DNA of 34,210 nucleotides, taken from contig NZ_SMMU01000033.1 in the NCBI RefSeq assembly GCF_004339665.1, positions 1 to 34,210 on the forward strand. The letters are read 5' to 3'. Made by a program: the position numbers and the translations under genes. This document shows positions 30,537 to 34,210 of this stretch, one piece after another; position 1 is the first letter of the stretch, and every line of letters starts with the position of its first letter. The DNA comes from Azotobacter chroococcum (GTDB taxonomy: Bacteria > Pseudomonadota > Gammaproteobacteria > Pseudomonadales > Pseudomonadaceae). The notes beneath the pieces are model-generated. The model searched no databases and had not been told where the DNA came from. It saw only the letters and a program-made list of their open reading frames with translations.

Positions 30537-30565
30537 ATCCTAATCTTAGTGAGAATGATTGTCAA
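30537..30565 (-). promoter_or_regulatory. Sigma-70 promoter of bfd
   Basis: On the minus strand TTGACA (plus 30560-30565) and TAGGAT (plus 30537-30542) are 17 bases apart, a perfect -35 with a 4-of-6 -10. The Fur-like box occupies the spacer and -35, the expected place for repression. Confidence 0.7.
30550..30564 (+). promoter_or_regulatory. Fur box over the bfd promoter
   Basis: TGAGAATGATTGTCA matches the 7-1-7 Fur motif TGATAATNATTATCA at 12 of 14 defined positions. It covers the spacer and most of the -35 of bfd. Iron-loaded Fur would therefore silence bfd, and low iron would release it so that ferritin iron is mobilised. Confidence 0.65.
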
Positions 30566-30840
30566 AGCTTCAGCTGGCCGCTGGTCAGTCCGAAATCTTC
30601 AGGTCTAAAGACTTTGATGTGGCTTCTGGCGGTAAGAATCCCGGTGCTTCTTCCTGGGGAGGCAGTCTCCAATGGCGGAGCTTGCGCAGGAGGAGGGGCC
30701 TTCCGTTGCCCACTGAGTTGGCTTGGGAGCGAGGCTGTCCTCGGGGTGCCCGCGCCTCGCTCGAGTGAGCCTTGGGAGTGTTCGTCAGCTTGGCTGGCGA
30801 GAAGAGAGGGAACTTGTGATCGAGGGGGCAATCTGCTCGC

Positions 30841-31515
30841 TCAGGCGAAATCTACCCAGCCGCCCATCTCTTTCCAGCGGTTGACGATCCCGCAAAATAA
30901 TTCTGCAGTTTTTTCCGTGTCGTAGCGTGCTGAATGAGCTTCGCGCCCGTCAAATTCTATACCGGCGCTCTGGCATGCCTTGGCGAGTACGGTCTGGCCG
31001 TAGGCAAGGCCGGCCAGGGTGGCCGTGTCGAAGCTGGAGAAGGGATGAAAGGGGTTGCGCTTAATGTCGCAACGGGTCACAGCGGCATTGAGGAAGGCTA
31101 GGTCGAAGCTGCTGTTATGGCCGACTAGAATGGCGCGCTTGCAGCCATTGGCTTTCACTGCCTTGCGTACGCCGCGAAAGATCTCATGCAGAGCGTGTTC
31201 CTCGCTGACTGCCATGCGTAGAGGATGATCAAGTTTAATGCCGGTGAACTCCAAGGCTGCCGCTTCGATATTGGCGCCTTCAAAAGGCTCGACTCGAAAG
31301 AAGTGGCTATGTTCAGGGAACAGAAAACCCTGTTCGTCCATGCCGATGGTGGTGGCTGCAATTTCCAGCAGGGCATCGGTCGCGCTGTTGAATCCACCGG
31401 TTTCAACATCCACAACGACTGGCAGGTAGCCTCGAAAGCGGTGTGCCAAGGGGTGGCGTGACGTGTTGGTGGCGCTAGGTGTTTCGAGGATGTCGTCGAA
31501 GCGTTCTTCGGTCAC
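30841..31515 (-). CDS. rnt: Ribonuclease T
   Basis: DEDDh-family 3'-5' exoribonuclease that trims tRNA and other stable RNA ends. It has 224 residues. The catalytic residues Asp36 and Glu38 (VVVDVETGG), Asp138 (SSFD), His194 and Asp199 ([10 protein letters not shown]) are complete. The GTG start at 31515 follows GGAGGA at about 6 bases and overlaps the pyrC stop (GTGA, 31512-31515); the longer frame upstream runs through pyrC and is not conserved. rnt is therefore coupled to pyrC. Confidence 0.95.
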   Translation of the reverse strand: MTEERFDDILETPSATNTSRHPLAHRFRGYLPVVVDVETGGFNSATDALLEIAATTIGMDEQGFLFPEHSHFFRVEPFEGANIEAAALEFTGIKLDHPLRMAVSEEHALHEIFRGVRKAVKANGCKRAILVGHNSSFDLAFLNAAVTRCDIKRNPFHPFSSFDTATLAGLAYGQTVLAKACQSAGIEFDGREAHSARYDTEKTAELFCGIVNRWKEMGGWVDFA

Positions 31516-32558
31516 GTGTTTTCCTCCAGCAGACGCCAGCGCAATTTCTCTCCTGCACGCAATGGGACCAAACTGTGCTCGCCGAACGTCAGGCTGGCCG
31601 GTGCCGTCCATTCCTTGCGGATCAACGTAATGTACTCAGTATTTCGCGGTAGGCCGTAGAAGTCGGCGCCATGATGGCTGGCAAAGGCTTCTAGCCGGTC
31701 TAGGGCATTGCGCTGTTCGAAGGCTTCGGCATACAACTCGATGGCCGCGTAGGCTGTGTAGCAACCAGCGCAGCCGCAGGCGGCCTCCTTGGCGTGGCGG
31801 GCATGCGGCGCCGAGTCGGTGCCGAGAAAGAACTTTGGGTTGCCGCTGGTGGCGGCGGCCAGTAGGGCTTCCTGGTGAGTGTGGCGCTTGAGGACCGGTA
31901 AGCAATAGAAGTGCGGGCGAATGCCGCCGACCAGCATATGGTTGCGGTTGTACAAAAGATGGTGAGCGGTAATGGTGGCGCCAACATTACTGCCGCTGGC
32001 CTCTACAAACTGTACGGCATCATGGGTGGTAATGTGCTCAAACACTACCTTGAGAGTAGGAAAGCGCTCGACTATGCGGGTTAGGTTGTCATCTATAAAG
32101 CGCTTTTCGCGATCGAATACATCGATTTCGCTGTGAGTCACTTCGCCGTGTACTAGGAGCGGTAGGCCTACTTCAGCCATCGTTTCCAGCACCGGGAAGA
32201 TGTTGTCGATGCTGGTGACTCCGGCATCAGAGTTAGTCGTGGCTCCTGCAGGATATAGCTTGGCCGCATGCACAACGCCATGAGCTTTGGCAGTCCGGAT
32301 GTTCTCTGGGCTGGTTCGATCCGTAAGATAGAGAGTCATCAAAGGCTCGAAGCGGCTAGTCGCGGGGCACGCGGCCAAGATGCGCTGCCGGTAGTCGACC
32401 GCTTCAACAGCATTGCGCACGGGGGGGACCAGATTGGGCATAACAATGACGCGGCCAAAAGCACGTGCTGCATCGGGCACTGTTCGGGCCAGGGCGGCGC
32501 CGTCGCGAAGATGAATGTGCCAGTCGTCGGGGCGTAGCAGAGTCAGGCGGTCGGACAT
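31512..32558 (-). CDS. pyrC: Dihydroorotase, class II
   Basis: Cyclises N-carbamoyl-aspartate to dihydroorotate in pyrimidine synthesis; zinc metalloenzyme. It has 348 residues. The metal ligands are His14 and His16 (HIHLRDG), the carbamylated Lys100 (AAKLYPAG), His137 (VHGEV), His175 (EHITT) and Asp248 (GTDSAPH). The E. coli-type length and motifs separate it from the PyrX/class I forms. TGGAAG precedes the ATG. It heads the pyrC-rnt transcript and is divergent from argG; a TAGGAT on the minus strand (plus 32590-32595) could be its -10. Confidence 0.96.
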   Translation of the reverse strand: MSDRLTLLRPDDWHIHLRDGAALARTVPDAARAFGRVIVMPNLVPPVRNAVEAVDYRQRILAACPATSRFEPLMTLYLTDRTSPENIRTAKAHGVVHAAKLYPAGATTNSDAGVTSIDNIFPVLETMAEVGLPLLVHGEVTHSEIDVFDREKRFIDDNLTRIVERFPTLKVVFEHITTHDAVQFVEASGSNVGATITAHHLLYNRNHMLVGGIRPHFYCLPVLKRHTHQEALLAAATSGNPKFFLGTDSAPHARHAKEAACGCAGCYTAYAAIELYAEAFEQRNALDRLEAFASHHGADFYGLPRNTEYITLIRKEWTAPASLTFGEHSLVPLRAGEKLRWRLLEENT

Positions 32559-32717
32559 TGAAGCTTCCAGAAAATTGAGGCTGCCGTGCATCCTACCGGA
32601 AAAGGTTCCAGGCAGCACCTTGCTGCTTGTGGTCAGAAGGAGGGTGGCGCCTCTGTAAAAGGTTGGGTGTCGTCGCTACAATCGGCGCCTTTTCGTAAAA
32701 CCCGTGGAGCTGATGGC
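32559..32717. promoter_or_regulatory. pyrC/argG divergent control region
   Basis: For argG, TACAAT at 32677-32682 is a good -10 with the poor TGTAAA at 32654-32659 as -35 (17-base spacer). For pyrC, TAGGAT lies on the minus strand (32590-32595). GGCGCC followed within a few bases by TAAAA occurs twice, at 32646 and 32684, flanking the argG -10. No full ArgR operator was recognised. Confidence 0.45.
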
Positions 32718-33938
32718 ATGGCGGACGTGAAAAAGGTAGTTCTGGCCTATTCCGGTGGCCTGGACACCTCGGTGATCCTCAAGTGGCTGCAGGATACCTA
32801 CAACTGCGAAGTGGTGACCTTCACCGCTGACCTGGGGCAGGGCGAGGAAGTGGAGCCTGCGCGTGCTAAGGCCCAGGCCCTGGGCGTCAAGGAAATCTTC
32901 ATCGACGACCTGCGCGAAGAATTCGTGCGCGACTTCGTGTTCCCGATGTTCCGCGCCAACACTGTGTACGAAGGCGAGTACCTATTGGGTACCTCCATCG
33001 CCCGTCCGCTGATTGCCAAGCGCTTGATCGAGATCGCCAACGCAACCGGCGCCGACGCCATCTCCCACGGTGCCACCGGCAAGGGCAACGACCAGGTGCG
33101 TTTCGAGCTGGGCGCCTATGCGCTGAAGCCGGGCGTCAAGGTGATCGCGCCTTGGCGCGAGTGGGACCTGCTGTCCCGCGAGAAGCTGATGGACTATGCA
33201 GCCAAGCACGAGATCCCGATCGAGCGTCACGGCAAGAAGAAGTCGCCGTACTCCATGGATGCCAACCTACTGCACATCTCCTATGAAGGTGGCGTGCTGG
33301 AAGATACCTGGACCGAGCACGAAGAAGATATGTGGCGCTGGACCAAGTCCCCGGAGATGGCTCCGGACGTGCCGACCTACATCGAGCTGACCTACCGCAA
33401 CGGTGACATCGTCGCCATCGACGGCGTCGAGATGACCCCGGCTCAGGCGCTGACCCAGCTGAACAAGGTCGGTGGCGAGAACGGCATCGGCCGTCTGGAC
33501 ATCGTCGAGAACCGCTATGTCGGCATGAAGTCGCGGGGCTGCTACGAGACCCCCGGCGGCACCATCATGCTCAAGGCCCATCGCGCCATCGAGTCGATCA
33601 CCCTCGATCGCGAAGTGGCCCACCTGAAAGACGAGCTGATGCCGAAATACGCCAGCCTGATCTACAACGGTTATTGGTGGAGCCCGGAGCGTCTGATGCT
33701 GCAGCAGATGATCGACGTCTCCCAGGCTAACGTGAACGGCGTGGTGCGCCTGAAGCTGTATAAGGGCAACGTCATCGTAGTCGGCCGCAAGTCCGACGAC
33801 TCGCTGTTCGATGCCAACATCGCCACCTTCGAGGATGATGCTGGCGCCTACAACCAGTCTGATGCCGCGGGCTTCATTAAACTCAATGCGCTGCGCATGC
33901 GTATTGCCGCCAACAAAGGGCGTAACACGTTGGTTTGA
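32718..33938 (+). CDS. argG: Argininosuccinate synthase
   Basis: Condenses citrulline and aspartate with ATP to argininosuccinate, the step after ArgF. It has 406 residues. The ATP pyrophosphatase loop AYSGGLDTS is at 10-18, [14 protein letters not shown] is the citrulline/aspartate-binding region and [10 protein letters not shown] lies near the C-terminal helix. ATG 32718 follows GGAG by 8 bases; an ATG at 32713 is out of frame. Its codon choice is more biased to GC-ending codons than that of pyrC and rnt beside it. It ends at a small hairpin terminator before the rRNA operon. Confidence 0.97.
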   Translation: MADVKKVVLAYSGGLDTSVILKWLQDTYNCEVVTFTADLGQGEEVEPARAKAQALGVKEIFIDDLREEFVRDFVFPMFRANTVYEGEYLLGTSIARPLIAKRLIEIANATGADAISHGATGKGNDQVRFELGAYALKPGVKVIAPWREWDLLSREKLMDYAAKHEIPIERHGKKKSPYSMDANLLHISYEGGVLEDTWTEHEEDMWRWTKSPEMAPDVPTYIELTYRNGDIVAIDGVEMTPAQALTQLNKVGGENGIGRLDIVENRYVGMKSRGCYETPGGTIMLKAHRAIESITLDREVAHLKDELMPKYASLIYNGYWWSPERLMLQQMIDVSQANVNGVVRLKLYKGNVIVVGRKSDDSLFDANIATFEDDAGAYNQSDAAGFIKLNALRMRIAANKGRNTLV

Positions 33939-33953
33939 GTTAAGGGTTGCGGG

Positions 33954-33973
33954 GTGAGATTTCTCGCTTTTTT
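33954..33973 (+). terminator. Intrinsic terminator of argG
   Basis: GTGAG (33954-33958) pairs with CTCGC (33963-33967), including one G-U, around a 4-base loop and is followed directly by six Ts. It is a short stem but the U-run is right. It separates argG from the rRNA promoter. Confidence 0.55.
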
Positions 33974-34117
33974 GGGGGGGCTTGTCCCGCTTTCCTTTCT
34001 TTCCTTTCGTCGCCTGTTTCAGTTGGACATGAGGTGGTGTGGCGTCCTTCTGCTATTTTGAAAAAGTATGGTCATAAGTGTTGAGTAAAAATGGCTTAAG
34101 GTTTTTGTTTTTTCTGC

Positions 34118-34145
34118 TTGACAGGTTCGAAGGCTGCTGTAGAAT
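34118..34145 (+). promoter_or_regulatory. rRNA operon promoter
   Basis: A perfect -35 TTGACA (34118-34123) and TAGAAT -10 (34140-34145) are separated by 16 bases. A G/C-only discriminator (GCGCGGCC) follows, typical of stringently controlled stable-RNA promoters. The 70 bases upstream are AT-rich with T-runs (UP-element or Fis-site type). The same layout precedes rrn operons in Pseudomonas. Confidence 0.85.
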
Positions 34146-34210
34146 GCGCGGCCTCGGTTGAGACGAAAGGCTCAAGCGAAACGCTCTTTAACAAGTTGAA
34201 TCAAGCAATT
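34146..34210 (+). ncRNA. 16S rRNA precursor leader with boxB and boxA
   Basis: The transcript should begin near 34150. TTGAG (34158-34162) and CTCAA (34171-34175) form a boxB-like hairpin with an 8-base loop, followed by boxA CGCTCTTTAACA at 34182-34193. These are antitermination signals bound by the Nus factors. The leader then continues with AATCAAGCAATT, as in Pseudomonas pre-16S leaders. The 16S gene itself lies beyond the window. Confidence 0.8.

Larger units (their letters stand above)
30499..30840. other. Gene-free region between bfd and rnt
   Basis: These 342 bases contain the bfd promoter and Fur-like box (30537-30565) and then about 275 bases with no recognisable gene. An inverted repeat AGCGAGGC...GCCTCGCT (about 30729-30761) and two copies of CTTGGGAG (30723-30730 and 30771-30778) are the only structure I see. 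In P. aeruginosa a peroxiredoxin gene fills this slot (from memory); no trace of one is recognisable here. An 89-codon minus-strand frame from a TTG has no family resemblance. Confidence 0.55.

Noticed and set aside
30562-30831. 89-codon minus-strand frame between bfd and rnt
   Set aside because: TTG start, no ribosome binding site, proline/serine-rich translation without family resemblance, and it runs into the bfd promoter.
30614-30925. 103-codon plus-strand frame overlapping the rnt 3' end
   Set aside because: Overlaps a well-supported gene and its translation looks random.

Overview
The window is a high-GC gammaproteobacterial chromosome segment of the Pseudomonas/Azotobacter group. Three things point there: the lepA-lepB-DUF4845-rnc-era-recO-pdxJ order, the cmoB/cmoA/icp/Lon-type protease/znuD/putA block, and the argF-grxD-bfr-bfd-rnt-pyrC-argG block. 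From memory, these match P. aeruginosa gene order around PA0767-PA0788 and PA3525-PA3538. The bacterioferritin resembles Azotobacter bacterioferritin more closely than P. aeruginosa BfrB, also from memory, so an Azotobacter or near relative is the best guess. No insertion sequence, prophage, CRISPR array or tRNA gene was found. This is essentially core genome with 28 protein genes, plus the promoter and leader of an rRNA operon at the right edge.

Left part (1-6427, + strand): a tightly packed housekeeping operon for translation GTPase EF4, signal peptidase, RNase III, the ribosome-assembly GTPase Era, RecO and PdxJ, with 4-8 bp stop/start overlaps. It meets a leftward gene set (6424-11362) tail to tail on a shared TTAA. 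That set holds a small DUF2905 membrane protein, the cmo5U tRNA-modification pair cmoB/cmoA, a lipoprotein cysteine-protease inhibitor, and a second Lon-type protease (AsrA-like). The protease is preceded by a textbook heat-shock (sigma-32) promoter. The divergent gene is a ZnuD-type zinc receptor behind a near-perfect Zur box.

Middle part (13647-26598): bifunctional PutA, a divergent class A penicillin-binding protein with unusual motif spacing, the divergent metR/metE pair, a secreted alpha/beta hydrolase whose 3' end overlaps glpD antisense, and a YbaK-type deacylase.

Right part (26628-34210): an orphan ABC ATPase translationally coupled to argF, then monothiol glutaredoxin, bacterioferritin and its ferredoxin Bfd. 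A sigma-70 promoter of bfd contains a Fur-like box. Next come the rnt-pyrC pair and argG. The last ~100 bases carry a strong rRNA promoter with a boxB-like hairpin and boxA. I found no wholly new system. The most informative signals are regulatory (RpoH, Zur, Fur, rrn antitermination), together with the odd PBP, the membrane-anchored protease inhibitor beside Lon, and the orphan ATPase.
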